64,000 bases of DNA from Streptomyces sp. NBC_01351 (GTDB taxonomy: Bacteria; Actinomycetota; Actinomycetes; Streptomycetales; Streptomycetaceae): contig NZ_CP108356.1 in the NCBI RefSeq assembly GCF_036237315.1, positions 1,302,001 to 1,366,000 on the forward strand. Reading direction: 5' to 3'. Shown here piece after piece: positions 42,221-51,141 of this stretch. The translations under genes were made by a program, and so were the position numbers. Each line of letters opens with the position of its first letter. Positions within the stretch are counted from its first letter, which is position 1. Under the pieces are notes generated by a model that searched no databases, was not told the origin of the DNA, and saw only the letters and a list, made by a program, of their open reading frames with translations.

Positions 42221-43012
42221 TTGACCCAGCAGATACGGGAGCCGGAGTTGTCCGGAGTGCGCAATTTCCGCGATGTGGGCGGATTGCCGACTTCTGACGG
42301 ACGAAGGGTCAGGCCGGGACGACTGTTCCGAAGCGGACATCTCGCACATGCCACTGAAACCGATACAGAATTCCTCGGTTCGCTGGGCCTCCACACCGTC
42401 TTCGACTTCCGCAACGGCGCCGACCACGCGCTGGAGGGCCCGGACGTGGAACTGCCCGGCGTGCGGAACGTCAACATCCCGCTCTCCGACCCGGCCGACG
42501 GCCGGGAGTTCTGGAAGATGGTCCGCGACGGCGACCTGGAGCAGCTCCGCTCGATCCTGGGCGGCGGGAAGGCCGCGGCCCGGATGGCGAACTCGTACCG
42601 CGGGATCATCAAGAACCGCACCGCCGAGCACGGCAGGGTCCTGCACGCCCTCGCCGAGGACAGCGTCCCGGCCCTCCTGCACTGCGCCGCCGGCAAGGAC
42701 CGGGCCGGCCTCTCGATCGCCGTCACCCTGCTCGCGCTGGGCGTCGAGCGCGAGGCGATCGTCGCGGACTACCTGGAGTCGAACGCCCCGCACCGCCGCT
42801 ACCGGGTCCGCCGCAGCGGAGAGTCCGCCGAGGCCCGCTCCCCCGAGGTGACGGAGCTCCTCTCCCCGCTCTTCGACGCCCGCGCCGAATACCTGCTCGC
42901 GGCGTTCGACACCATCGACGAGACCTGGGGCGGCGTGGACCCCTACCTGGCGCAGGGCCTCGGGCTCACGCCGGAGACCCGGGACCGCCTCCGCGAGCGG
43001 CTGCTCGACTGA
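42221..43012 (+). CDS. Tyrosine-protein phosphatase (DSP/PtpB-like)
   Basis: 263 aa from a TTG with GAGGAG five bases upstream. The P-loop HCAAGKDRAG (C-x5-R variant) is at about residue 150, and the N-terminal motif SGVRNFRDVGGLPTSDGRRVRPGRLFRSG is typical of the Y_phosphatase3 family that includes mycobacterial PtpB. The general-acid region and lipid-binding lid of PtpB cannot be judged. It probably dephosphorylates phosphotyrosine or phosphoinositide-like substrates in the cytoplasm. It is convergent with the hopanoid operon and shares a terminator with it. Confidence 0.92.
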   Translation: MTQQIREPELSGVRNFRDVGGLPTSDGRRVRPGRLFRSGHLAHATETDTEFLGSLGLHTVFDFRNGADHALEGPDVELPGVRNVNIPLSDPADGREFWKMVRDGDLEQLRSILGGGKAAARMANSYRGIIKNRTAEHGRVLHALAEDSVPALLHCAAGKDRAGLSIAVTLLALGVEREAIVADYLESNAPHRRYRVRRSGESAEARSPEVTELLSPLFDARAEYLLAAFDTIDETWGGVDPYLAQGLGLTPETRDRLRERLLD

Positions 43013-43024
43013 CGTCGCACCGGC

Positions 43025-43058
43025 CGGAGGGGAGCGCGCCGCGGGCGCACCCCCTCCG
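43025..43058. terminator. Shared terminator between phosphatase and hpnO
   Basis: CGGAGGGG and CCCCTCCG arms with a GC-rich internal helix. It lies in the 52-bp gap between the two convergent stop codons and can serve both directions. Confidence 0.65.
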
Positions 43059-43064
43059 CTCCGG

Positions 43065-44468
43065 TCAGCGGTTGGCGACCGCCTGCTTCACCAGCGTCCT
43101 GCCGAAGTCCCACATCAGCCCCGACCCGCCGTGCGCCTCGTCCATGACCTCGCGGAAGGCGCCGACGAACCGGTCGACGTCCCGCCCGTCCACGATCAGC
43201 GGCGGGATCAGCTTGATGACCTCCAGGTGGTCGCCGGAGACCTGCGTGAGGATCCGGTGCTTCTGCAGCAGCGGCACCACGACCATCTGCGCGAAGAGCC
43301 CCTTGCGGGCCGCCTGGAGCATCGTCCAGCGGCCGCGCAGCCCCAGTGAGGACGGCCGGCCGAACTCGATGCCGATCATCAGTCCGCGCCCCCGGACCTC
43401 GTGGAGGAGTTCGTACTCGTCCACGAGCGCGGCCAGCCGCCCGCGCAGCAGGTCGCCCATCGCGCGGGCGTTGGCCACGATCTCCTCGTCCTCCATGACC
43501 GAGAGCACCGCCAGCCCGGCGGCCATCGCCTGCGCGTTGGACCCGAAGCTCGCGGAGTGCACGAGGACCCGGTCCATGGAGGAGTAGACCTTCTTGAAGA
43601 TCCAGTCCTTGCCCAGGGTCGCGCCGACCGGCACGTAGCCGCCCGACAGGGCCTTGGCCACGCACACCAGGTCCGGCTCCACGCCCGGCTCGTGCTGGTA
43701 CGCGTAGAAGTCGCCGGTACGTCCCAGCCCGGTCTGCACCTCGTCCGCGATCAGCAGCGCCTTGTGCCGGTGCAGCAGTTCCTGCGCGGCGAGCAGGAAG
43801 CCGGGCGGGGCCGCGAGGACCCCCTTGCCCTGGATCGGTTCGACGACGAAGGCGGCCACGTCGCCCTTGCGCAGCTCCCGCTCCAGTGCGGCGAGGTCCC
43901 CCAGCACGATCCTCGTGTCGGGGAGGAGCGGCGCGAAGCCGTCGCGGAAGCCGCTCTCCCCGTTGACCGAGAGCGAGCCCGTGGTCAGCCCGTGGAAGGC
44001 GTGGTCGCAGTAGAGGATCCTCGGCCGCCCCGTGGCGTACCGGGCGAACTTCAGGGCCGTCTCCACCGCCTCGGTGCCGCTGTTGCCGAAGAAGACCCGG
44101 TCCAGGTGCGGGCTGTACGAGAGCAGCTTCTCGGCCAGCAGCCCCGGCAGCGGCTGGCAGTCGAACCGGGTCAGGTCGGCGAGCTGGGCGTCGAGGACGT
44201 CGTGCAGGGCCCGGCGGACCACGGGGTGGTGCCGGCCGAGGCCCATCACCCCGAAGCCGGCCAGCATGTCGAGGTAGTCGTTGCCCTCGGCGTCCCAGAA
44301 GTGGGCGCCCTCGGCCCGCTCGTAGACCTTGTCGAAACCGATGGTGTGCAGCATGCGGGGAAGCTGGTGGTTGAGGTGCCTGGCGTGCAGCTCGTACCGT
44401 TCCGCCCCGCGGGCGGCCAGCAGGGCTCCGAGGTCGAAGCCCTTCCCCCCTCGCGCCTCCCCCGTCAT
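43065..44468 (-). CDS. hpnO: Class III aminotransferase of the hopanoid operon (HpnO-like)
   Basis: 467 aa. PLP-enzyme features: GNSGTEAVETALKFAR, the YCDHAFHGLTTGSLSVNG phosphate-binding region, LLIADEVQTGLGRTG (Asp to PLP nitrogen), and the Schiff-base Lys in CVAKALSGGYVPVG. It closes the hopanoid operon and overlaps hpnH by four bases (ATGA). HpnO-type enzymes convert the oxidised ribosyl-derived side chain to aminobacteriohopanetriol. Assignment to this step rests on gene context, since class III aminotransferases are hard to separate by sequence alone. Confidence 0.85.
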   Translation of the reverse strand: MTGEARGGKGFDLGALLAARGAERYELHARHLNHQLPRMLHTIGFDKVYERAEGAHFWDAEGNDYLDMLAGFGVMGLGRHHPVVRRALHDVLDAQLADLTRFDCQPLPGLLAEKLLSYSPHLDRVFFGNSGTEAVETALKFARYATGRPRILYCDHAFHGLTTGSLSVNGESGFRDGFAPLLPDTRIVLGDLAALERELRKGDVAAFVVEPIQGKGVLAAPPGFLLAAQELLHRHKALLIADEVQTGLGRTGDFYAYQHEPGVEPDLVCVAKALSGGYVPVGATLGKDWIFKKVYSSMDRVLVHSASFGSNAQAMAAGLAVLSVMEDEEIVANARAMGDLLRGRLAALVDEYELLHEVRGRGLMIGIEFGRPSSLGLRGRWTMLQAARKGLFAQMVVVPLLQKHRILTQVSGDHLEVIKLIPPLIVDGRDVDRFVGAFREVMDEAHGGSGLMWDFGRTLVKQAVANR

Positions 44469-45496
44469 GCCGACTTGTCCCGGTTGCCGCTCACCGTCTC
44501 GCGGGCCGCCCGGAGGGATTCCTTGAGGGATCCCATGGTGGCGAGGACGGCGGTGGGCTCGTAGCCGCAGTGCGCCATGCAGTTGGCGCAGCGCGGGTCC
44601 TTGCCGCGGCCGTACTTGCTCCAGTCGGTGTCGTTGATCAGTTCGCGGTACGTGGGCACGTAGCCGTCGCTCATCAGATAGCAGGGGCGCTGCCAGCCGA
44701 AGAGGGAGTAATTCGGAATGGCCCAGGCCGTGCACGGGAAGTCGGCCTTTCCTTCCAGGAAGTCCAGGAAGAGCGGGGAGTGGTTGAGCCGCCAGCGCCT
44801 GCGGTTTCCGCCCGCGAAGGCCTTCTTGAAGAGTTCGCGGGTCTGTTCGACGCCCAGGAAGTGCTCCTGGTCGGGGGCCTTTTCGTAGGCGTAGGCGGGC
44901 GAGATCATCATCTCGTCCACCTTCAGGTCGTCATTGAGGTAGTTGAGCACCTCGATGATCGTCTGCGGGGTGTCGGTGTTGAAGAACGTGGAGTTGGTGG
45001 TGACCCGGAATCCGCGCCTCTTCGCCTCCTTGATGGCGGCGACCGCCTCGTCGAAGACGCCTTCCTTGGCCACCGATTCGTCGTGGCGTTCGCGCAGGCC
45101 GTCGATGTGCACGGCGAAGGCGAAGTACGGGGACGGGGTGAACTTCTCGATCTTCTTGCGCAGCAGCATCGCGTTGGTGCACAGGAAGACGTACTTCCGC
45201 TTCGCCACCAACTGTCGGACGATCTCGTGGATCTGCGGGTGCATCAAGGGCTCACCGCCCGCGATGGACACCATCGGCGCGCCGGACTCCAGCACGGCTC
45301 CGACCGCCTGGGCGACCGGCATGCGCTGCTTGAGCACCCCGGCCGGGTGCTGGATCTTCCCGCAGCCTTCGCAGGCGAGGTTGCAGGCGTAGAGCGGTTC
45401 CAATTCGACGATCAGCGGGAACTTCTCACGCTTGCGGAGCTTCTGTTCGAGAAGATAGGTCCCGACCCTGATGGACTGTCGCAGTGGCATTGCCAT
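44465..45496 (-). CDS. hpnH: Hopanoid radical SAM protein HpnH
   Basis: 343 aa from ATG 45496, eight bases after AGGAGG; a GTG three codons earlier overlaps the previous stop. The radical SAM cluster CNLACEGC (C-x3-C-x2-C) is near residue 38, followed by SIAGGEPL. The C-terminal region has a Cys-rich motif (DPRCANCMAHCGYEP) that suits an auxiliary SPASM-like or structural role. HpnH joins the 5'-deoxyadenosyl radical to diploptene, giving adenosylhopane, the first step of C35 hopanoid side-chain synthesis. Confidence 0.95.
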   Translation of the reverse strand: MAMPLRQSIRVGTYLLEQKLRKREKFPLIVELEPLYACNLACEGCGKIQHPAGVLKQRMPVAQAVGAVLESGAPMVSIAGGEPLMHPQIHEIVRQLVAKRKYVFLCTNAMLLRKKIEKFTPSPYFAFAVHIDGLRERHDESVAKEGVFDEAVAAIKEAKRRGFRVTTNSTFFNTDTPQTIIEVLNYLNDDLKVDEMMISPAYAYEKAPDQEHFLGVEQTRELFKKAFAGGNRRRWRLNHSPLFLDFLEGKADFPCTAWAIPNYSLFGWQRPCYLMSDGYVPTYRELINDTDWSKYGRGKDPRCANCMAHCGYEPTAVLATMGSLKESLRAARETVSGNRDKSA

Positions 45497-45501
45497 CTGG
45501 C

Positions 45502-46155
45502 TCACCTCCTGGGGAGCAGCAAAGAACGGTGCCAGTCATAGAACGCGGGCAGCACGGCACGGAGAACACGGAAGGCCGATATTCCACCGCGAACCGTGCC
45601 GATACGGACGAGCTCATGCTCCGGAGCGTCCACGATCACCCGGACGGCCGCAACCGGACGCCCTCCGCCTCGGGTCGCGGTCCACAGCGTGGACGCCGAC
45701 TCCATGTCGACCGCGATGGCGCCGGTGGCGCGCAGCTGCGCGCGCTCCTGGCCGCGGACGACGTGGTCTGATCCGGTCAGTGCGCCGGTGTGCACGGTCC
45801 GGCCGGGCGCGGCCCGGGCCAGTGCCTCGGCGAGCAGCGCGGTACCGGTGCAGGTGACGGCCCCGCTCGGGTCCCGGGTCTCCTCGGCGACGACGAGGTC
45901 GCCGGGGTGCATGCCGGGGACCAGCCCGGCGCAGAACCCGGTCGCGAGGACGGCCGCCCGCTCCATCCCCGGTCTCTCCAGGGCCCGGCCGACGGCCCGC
46001 TCGGCGGCGCGCGGGCCCATGCCCGTGCGCAGGAGCCCGTACGCCTGCGGCGCGCCGCGGCCCGCGCTGCGCAGCGCGGCCTGCTCGATGCGCAGCGCGC
46101 AGGCCACCAGCAGCGGGTCCGGGTTCTCGGCCCGGTCCCCCCGGCCGGCGGACAT
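45502..46155 (-). CDS. hpnG: Hopanoid nucleosidase HpnG
   Basis: 217 aa starting in the overlap TGATG with shc. Nucleoside phosphorylase-like elements: LRTGMGPRAAERAVGRAL, ATGFCAGLVPGMHPGDLVVAEE and AIAVDMESASTLW (the purine-binding Glu motif). HpnG removes adenine from adenosylhopane to give ribosylhopane. Position between shc and hpnH is the standard one. Confidence 0.92.
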   Translation of the reverse strand: MSAGRGDRAENPDPLLVACALRIEQAALRSAGRGAPQAYGLLRTGMGPRAAERAVGRALERPGMERAAVLATGFCAGLVPGMHPGDLVVAEETRDPSGAVTCTGTALLAEALARAAPGRTVHTGALTGSDHVVRGQERAQLRATGAIAVDMESASTLWTATRGGGRPVAAVRVIVDAPEHELVRIGTVRGGISAFRVLRAVLPAFYDWHRSLLLPRR

Positions 46156-48200
46156 CAGGGGCCTCCGGCGGCGGTGAACGGCTCTCCGTACACGTAGCGG
46201 CCGAGTGCGGTGAGCGGGAAGACCTGCCGGTACAGGTGGTAGTTGATGGAGAAGTCCCAGGGGAAGCCGGTGCCCGTGAAATAGGGCTCGTCCCAGGATC
46301 CGTCCTCCCGCTGCGTCCGGACGAGGTACGCGACGCCCTGCTCCACGGCCTTCCCGTCGCGCTCGCCGGCCGACAGCAGGGCCATCAGCGCCCACGCGGT
46401 CTGCGAGGGGGTGGAGGCGCCCTTCCCGCCCCAGGAGGGGTCCTGGTAGGAGCGCTGGTCCTCGCCCCACCCGCCGTCCTCGTTCTGTACGGATTCCAGC
46501 CAGCGCACCGCCCGCCTGATCGCGGGGTGCGAAGGGGCGATGCCCGCGGCGGTGAGGGCCGGGACCACCGAGCCCGTGCCGTACACGTAGTTGGTGCCCC
46601 AGCGGCCGAACCAGCCGCCCTCCGGCTCCTGTTCGGCGAGCAGCCAGGCGATGCCCCGCCGGGTGCGTGCGTCACCCGCCTTGCCTTCGAAGGCGAGCAT
46701 CTCCACGACGTGCGCGGTGACGTCGGAGGAGGGCGGGTCGATGACCTCGCCGAAGTCGCAGAAGGGCAGCTTGTTCGGGAGGGGGCTGGTGTTGTCGGCG
46801 TCGAAGGCGGCCCAGGCGCCGTTCTTGGACTGCATGCCGAGGTTCCAGGAGACGCCGCGGGCGATGGCCGCCTCGACCCGGGCCGGGTCCGGATGCTTGA
46901 TCCGGCGCAGCGCGAGGACGACCTCGGCGGTGTCGTCGATGTCGGGGTAGGTGTCGTTGTGGAACTCGAACGCCCAGCCGCCGGGGGCGAGTCCGGGCCG
47001 GCGCACCGCCCAGTCGCCGCTGCGGACGATCTCCTCGCCGAGCATCCAGTCGGCGGCCTTCACCAGCGCCGGGTGGTCGGGGCGCAGGCCGGCGTCGGCC
47101 AGCGCGATCGCGGCGAGGCAGGTGTCCCAGACCGGGGACTGGCAGGCCTCGATCATCCGGGCGCCGTCCTCGCGCCACACCGCGAAGCGGTCCAGGGATT
47201 CCAGTCCGGCGCGCATCACCGGGTGGCCGAGGTCGTAGCCGAGCAGGTGCAGGGCGATGACCGAGTACACGGCGGGGGGCTGGATGCCGCCCCAGCAGCC
47301 GTCGTTCTCCTGGCGTTCCACGATCCAGCGGCCGGCGGCGGCCATGGCCGCCTTGCGCAGCCGGCGGGGGGCGATCCGCCGGTAGACGTGCAGGGCCTTG
47401 TCCATCCGCTGGAACGCGCCGTCCCAGCTGGTGGCGGGAGCGAGCGGTCGGACCGGGTACGGCTCACGGGCGTCGGTGTGCAGCTCGTCCAGCGCGAAGG
47501 GGGCCGGGCGGACGGGGCGCATCGCGGAGACCACGGTGAGCGGGACGATGGTCTGGCGGGCCCAGCAGCCGAAGTCGTAGATGTTCAGCGGCACCCAGGA
47601 CGGCAGGAACACCAGCTCGGGCGGGAGTTCGGGCAGCTGGTCCCAGCTCCACCAGCCGAAGAGGGCGAGCCAGATGCGGGTGAAGACGCGGGAGGCGGCG
47701 AGCCCGCCGTGGGCCCGGATCCAGGCCGAGGCACGGGCCATGTGCGGGGCGTCCGGGGCGTCCCCGGCCAGCCGCAGGGCCACGTACGCCTCGATGGTGG
47801 CGGAGAGTTCGGGCGGCCCGCCGTGGAAGGTGGCCCAGGTGCCGTCCTCGCGCTGCTCGCCGCGGATGAACAGGGCGGCGGCGTGCGTGGTGGCCTCGTC
47901 GCGGATCCCGAGGAACTGGCGCAGCAGCAGGTCCTCGGCGTCCATGGTGACGTTGGTCTCCAGGTCGCCCTTCCACCACCCCTCGGGGTCCTGCCGCTCC
48001 AGCAGGTGGCGCGTCGCCCGCGCGGCGGCGGTGCGCGCCGCGCGCACGCTCCCGTCCACCGCCTCGGCCCCCTCCCCGGTGGGCGGGCCGGTCCTGGCCC
48101 CGGGCCCCGGGGACCCCGCCGGGCCGGGCTCCGGGGCGCCCAGAGTGGTGTCGCTGCCAGCGCCAGCGCTCTCCGCGCTGTCGTCGGTCGTCGCTGTCAT
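46155..48200 (-). CDS. shc: Squalene-hopene cyclase
   Basis: 681 aa, full length for the family. The protonating motif DIDDTAEVV (DxDDTA) is at about residue 420. Several QW repeats are visible, among them QREDGTWATFHGG, QENDGCWGG, QEPEGGWFGRWG, QNEDGGWGED and QREDGSWDE. The first 55 residues are a Ser/Gly/Pro/Ala-rich tail specific to Streptomyces forms. It cyclises squalene to hopene at the membrane surface. It overlaps hpnG by one base and follows the prenyl synthase gene by 117 bp. Confidence 0.98.
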   Translation of the reverse strand: MTATTDDSAESAGAGSDTTLGAPEPGPAGSPGPGARTGPPTGEGAEAVDGSVRAARTAAARATRHLLERQDPEGWWKGDLETNVTMDAEDLLLRQFLGIRDEATTHAAALFIRGEQREDGTWATFHGGPPELSATIEAYVALRLAGDAPDAPHMARASAWIRAHGGLAASRVFTRIWLALFGWWSWDQLPELPPELVFLPSWVPLNIYDFGCWARQTIVPLTVVSAMRPVRPAPFALDELHTDAREPYPVRPLAPATSWDGAFQRMDKALHVYRRIAPRRLRKAAMAAAGRWIVERQENDGCWGGIQPPAVYSVIALHLLGYDLGHPVMRAGLESLDRFAVWREDGARMIEACQSPVWDTCLAAIALADAGLRPDHPALVKAADWMLGEEIVRSGDWAVRRPGLAPGGWAFEFHNDTYPDIDDTAEVVLALRRIKHPDPARVEAAIARGVSWNLGMQSKNGAWAAFDADNTSPLPNKLPFCDFGEVIDPPSSDVTAHVVEMLAFEGKAGDARTRRGIAWLLAEQEPEGGWFGRWGTNYVYGTGSVVPALTAAGIAPSHPAIRRAVRWLESVQNEDGGWGEDQRSYQDPSWGGKGASTPSQTAWALMALLSAGERDGKAVEQGVAYLVRTQREDGSWDEPYFTGTGFPWDFSINYHLYRQVFPLTALGRYVYGEPFTAAGGP

Positions 48201-48317
48201 GGCTTCCCCTTCGTGCAGTCGGTCCTCTGCTGTGCTGGGGTCTGCCGTCGGGCGACGCGCTACGGGAACTGCGCGTCGGCCGGCGACTCACGCGTCATAT
48301 CCACCGTCGGGCGGCGG

Positions 48318-49469
48318 TCACCTCTTGCGCACGACGACGAAGTCCGCGAGGGCCACCAGCTGGTCGCGCACGCGCTGCGGCATGTCGACGTCGTCCAGTG
48401 CCCGGATCGCGATGGCGTGCTGGCGGCGGGCCTCGTCGGCGGTCCACTGGCGGCCGCCCGCCGCGTCGATGAGCGCCGCGCGGGCCGCGAACTCCTCTTC
48501 CGAGAAGTTCTCGAAGTCGCTGCTCTTGGCGTCCGCCGCGAGCAGCTCGGCCAGTTCGGTCGAAGCTGGCCCGCCCGCCGCCAGCGCGGCGACGACCGGG
48601 AGGGACTTCTTGCGCTGGCGCAGGTCGCTCCAGGTCTGCTTGCCGGTGGCCTCCGGGTCGCCCCAGATGCCGAGCAGGTCGTCCACGGCCTGGAAGGCGA
48701 GGCCCAGGTGGTAGCCGTACTCCTCCAGCTTGTCGGCGGTACGGTCGTCCGCGCCGCCGAGCACCGCGCCGATGGACACCGCGCAGGCGAGCAGGGCGCC
48801 GGTCTTGTTGCCCTCCATCTCCAGGCACTCCTCGACGCTGACGCGCTCGCGGTGCTCGTAGGAGATGTCCTGCGCCTGGCCGTCGATGAGCTTGCGGCTG
48901 GCGATGGTCAGCCGGTGTGTCGCACGCGCCGCCTCCACCGTGCCGAGCTCCAGGAGGACCTCGTTGGCGAGGGCGAACAGCGCGTCGCCGACCAGGATCG
49001 CGAGGGCCGGGCCGTGGACCTTCCACACCGTGTCGCGGTGGCGGCGCTGCTCGTCGCCGTCCATCAGGTCGTCGTGCAGCAGAGAGAAGTTGTGTACGAG
49101 CTCCACGGCGACGGCACCCGGGATGCCCACCTCGGCGGCCGCGCCCGCGGCCTCGGCCGAGAGCAGCGCGAGGGCGGGGCGCACGGCCTTGCCGCCGTCG
49201 CCGTCCGCCGCGTTGCCCTGGGCGTCGATCCAGCCGAAGTGGTAGGCGGCGACGGTGTCCATGGGCGCCGCGAGCCGGTCGACGGCGGCACGGAGCACGG
49301 GGGTCGACAGCGTGCGGCCGCGCTCCAGGAGCGCGAGCGTGTCCGCCTTCTCCACGCCCCCTCCGGCCGTGCCCGCACTCGCACCCGTGTTCTCGACGGC
49401 CGGATTCCCCGGGTTCACTGGCTCTCCTCTGGTTCCTGTACGTGCTGCGGTCGTGCTGATGGTCGTCAT
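48318..49469 (-). CDS. Polyprenyl (farnesyl) diphosphate synthase of the hopanoid operon
   Basis: 383 aa. Both Asp-rich motifs are seen: HDDLMDGDEQRR (first DDxxD, near residue 145) and FQAVDDLLGIWGD (second). A variable 55-residue N-terminal extension precedes the catalytic all-helical domain. The start overlaps hpnE (ATGA). In this operon it probably makes farnesyl diphosphate for squalene. Small residues before the first Asp motif fit C15-C20 products, but chain length is not certain. Confidence 0.92.
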   Translation of the reverse strand: MTTISTTAARTGTRGEPVNPGNPAVENTGASAGTAGGGVEKADTLALLERGRTLSTPVLRAAVDRLAAPMDTVAAYHFGWIDAQGNAADGDGGKAVRPALALLSAEAAGAAAEVGIPGAVAVELVHNFSLLHDDLMDGDEQRRHRDTVWKVHGPALAILVGDALFALANEVLLELGTVEAARATHRLTIASRKLIDGQAQDISYEHRERVSVEECLEMEGNKTGALLACAVSIGAVLGGADDRTADKLEEYGYHLGLAFQAVDDLLGIWGDPEATGKQTWSDLRQRKKSLPVVAALAAGGPASTELAELLAADAKSSDFENFSEEEFAARAALIDAAGGRQWTADEARRQHAIAIRALDDVDMPQRVRDQLVALADFVVVRKR

Positions 49470-50845
49470 GCCGCCTCCTGCAGAGGGTGTTCGCGGGGGC
49501 GGCCGAGGGCGGCGAGCGCGGCGTGTGCCGCGTTCAGTCCGCTCCGGACGGCGCTCTCCATGGTCGCGGGCCAACCGGTGGCAGTCCACGCACCGGCCAG
49601 GTAGAGCCCCGGCGTGTCGGTGCGCGCCCCGGGGCGCAGCCGGCCGACGCCGGGCGTGGGGGCGAAGGTGGCCGTCCGCTCCCGGGTGACGAAGAAGTCC
49701 CGTACCTTGGCGCCGCGCGCGGCGGGCAGCAGCCGCTCCAGCTCGGGCAGGTACTTGTCGCGCAGGACGGAGACGGGCTCGTCGATGTCGTCCTGGGCCA
49801 CGGACTGGGACAGCGCCAAGTACTGGCCGCCGTCGGGGAGTCCGGAGGAGTCGGTGCGGTCGAAGACCCACTGCACCGGGGAGCCCAGTGCGGCGAAGAA
49901 GGGCTGCTTGAGCACCTTGCGGTCGTAGACGACATGGACGTTGAGGATCGGCGCGGTGCCGATGTCGAGGAGCTTGTCGGGGTCGGCGAGCGCCCCGGCC
50001 GGGAGCAGTCCGTGCGCCTCGCGCTGCGGGACGGCCAGGACGACCGTTCCCGCGTCGAGGGACTCCTGCTCGGTGTCGACCCGCCAGGTCCCCTCGGGCG
50101 TGGCGGTGATGCCCGTGACCCGGGTGCGCAGCTCGGTGCGTACGCCGGCCGCGTCGAGCTGCTTGCGGGCGAGGGTGTCGTGCAGGTCGCCCAGCGGTAC
50201 GCGGGCCCAGCCGATGTCGGCGGCGCCGTTCTCGGAGAGCAGGCCGGTCTTGAAGACCATGGCGGCCAGGCCCAGTGAGGAGTGCTCGGCGGTGGCGTTG
50301 AGGGTGGCGATGCCGACGAGGTCCCAGAGGGCTTCGATGGTCCGGGCGGACTGGCCGTAGCGGCCGAGCCAGGTCGCGAAGTCGACCCCGTCCAGGGCCG
50401 GGTCGGCGGGGTCGAGGCGGCGCAGCGCGAGGGCGGCGCGGCCGACGCTCGCGCGTTCGGCGAGGGAGAGGTGCGGGTAGCGGGCCAGTGAGCCGGCCAG
50501 GTGCAGGGGTACGGGCAGGGCGCTGCGCCGCAGCCGGCCGAGGCGCGGGCCGCGCGGGTGCGCGACGTCGAGCACGGGTACGTCGAGCCGGTCCTGGAGG
50601 GGCGCGAGGGCGGCGCCGTCGACGCGGTCGAGGAACCAGCGGTAGGCGGTGCAGCAGCGCAGGTAGACGTGCTGGCCGTTGTCGACGGTGAGTTCGCCGC
50701 GCTTGAAGGAGAAGGCGAGCCCACCGAGCCGCGGGCGCCCTTCGAGGAGGGTCACCTTGAGCCCGGCGTCGGCGAGTTCGAGCGCGGCGGCGACTCCGGC
50801 GAGTCCCCCGCCGACGACGACGGCGCGCTGCTCGGTCCCGGTCAT
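49466..50845 (-). CDS. hpnE: Squalene-forming FAD oxidoreductase HpnE
   Basis: 459 aa. The N-terminal FAD fold GGGLAGVAAALELADAGLKVTLLEGRPRLGG and the C-terminal FAD motif GLYLAGAWTATGWPATMESAVRSG belong to the phytoene desaturase/amine oxidase superfamily. HpnE reduces hydroxysqualene to squalene, completing the HpnC-HpnD-HpnE route used instead of squalene synthase. It overlaps genes on both sides by four bases. Confidence 0.95.
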   Translation of the reverse strand: MTGTEQRAVVVGGGLAGVAAALELADAGLKVTLLEGRPRLGGLAFSFKRGELTVDNGQHVYLRCCTAYRWFLDRVDGAALAPLQDRLDVPVLDVAHPRGPRLGRLRRSALPVPLHLAGSLARYPHLSLAERASVGRAALALRRLDPADPALDGVDFATWLGRYGQSARTIEALWDLVGIATLNATAEHSSLGLAAMVFKTGLLSENGAADIGWARVPLGDLHDTLARKQLDAAGVRTELRTRVTGITATPEGTWRVDTEQESLDAGTVVLAVPQREAHGLLPAGALADPDKLLDIGTAPILNVHVVYDRKVLKQPFFAALGSPVQWVFDRTDSSGLPDGGQYLALSQSVAQDDIDEPVSVLRDKYLPELERLLPAARGAKVRDFFVTRERTATFAPTPGVGRLRPGARTDTPGLYLAGAWTATGWPATMESAVRSGLNAAHAALAALGRPREHPLQEAA

Positions 50846-51141
50846 GCGCCCTCCCCCGTGGTGCGGTGGCCCTCCGGACCGGTCTGTCGCTGTCCCTCAG
50901 GCCCGCGCGCGGCGCCCCGCCCGGCGCGGCCGGAGCCCGCCCGGGGAGACGCGCCCGGGTGCCCGGCGGTTGCCCGGGCCGGCAGCGTCGAGCGCCTGGC
51001 GCCAAGCGGGGCCGGGAGGGTGCCATGGGCGGCGGGCGCCGCCGGGGCCGGTGAGGCGGGGCGGGCGGCGGGCGCAGCCGTGCGATCGGCCCGCTCGGCC
51101 CGGGCCGGCACATCCGCCACGGGCCGGGAGGTCAGGGGCAT
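50842..51141 (-). CDS. Small Ala/Pro/Arg-rich protein between hpnD and hpnE
   Basis: 99 aa beginning MPLTSRPVADVPARAERADR and consisting almost entirely of Ala, Pro, Arg and Gly, with no predicted fold, signal or membrane helix. Its ATG overlaps the hpnD stop (TGATG) and its stop overlaps the hpnE start (ATGA). That double coupling is the strongest evidence that it is translated. It may serve to keep ribosomes moving from hpnD to hpnE, or be a disordered scaffold. I recall a similar small gene at this place in other Streptomyces. Confidence 0.6.
   Translation of the reverse strand: MPLTSRPVADVPARAERADRTAAPAARPASPAPAAPAAHGTLPAPLGARRSTLPARATAGHPGASPRAGSGRAGRGAARGPEGQRQTGPEGHRTTGEGA

Noticed and set aside
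46236..49604. A 1100-codon open frame antisense to shc and the prenyl synthase gene
   Set aside because: It mirrors the third-position G/C bias of the real genes on the other strand and has low-complexity composition with no domain.
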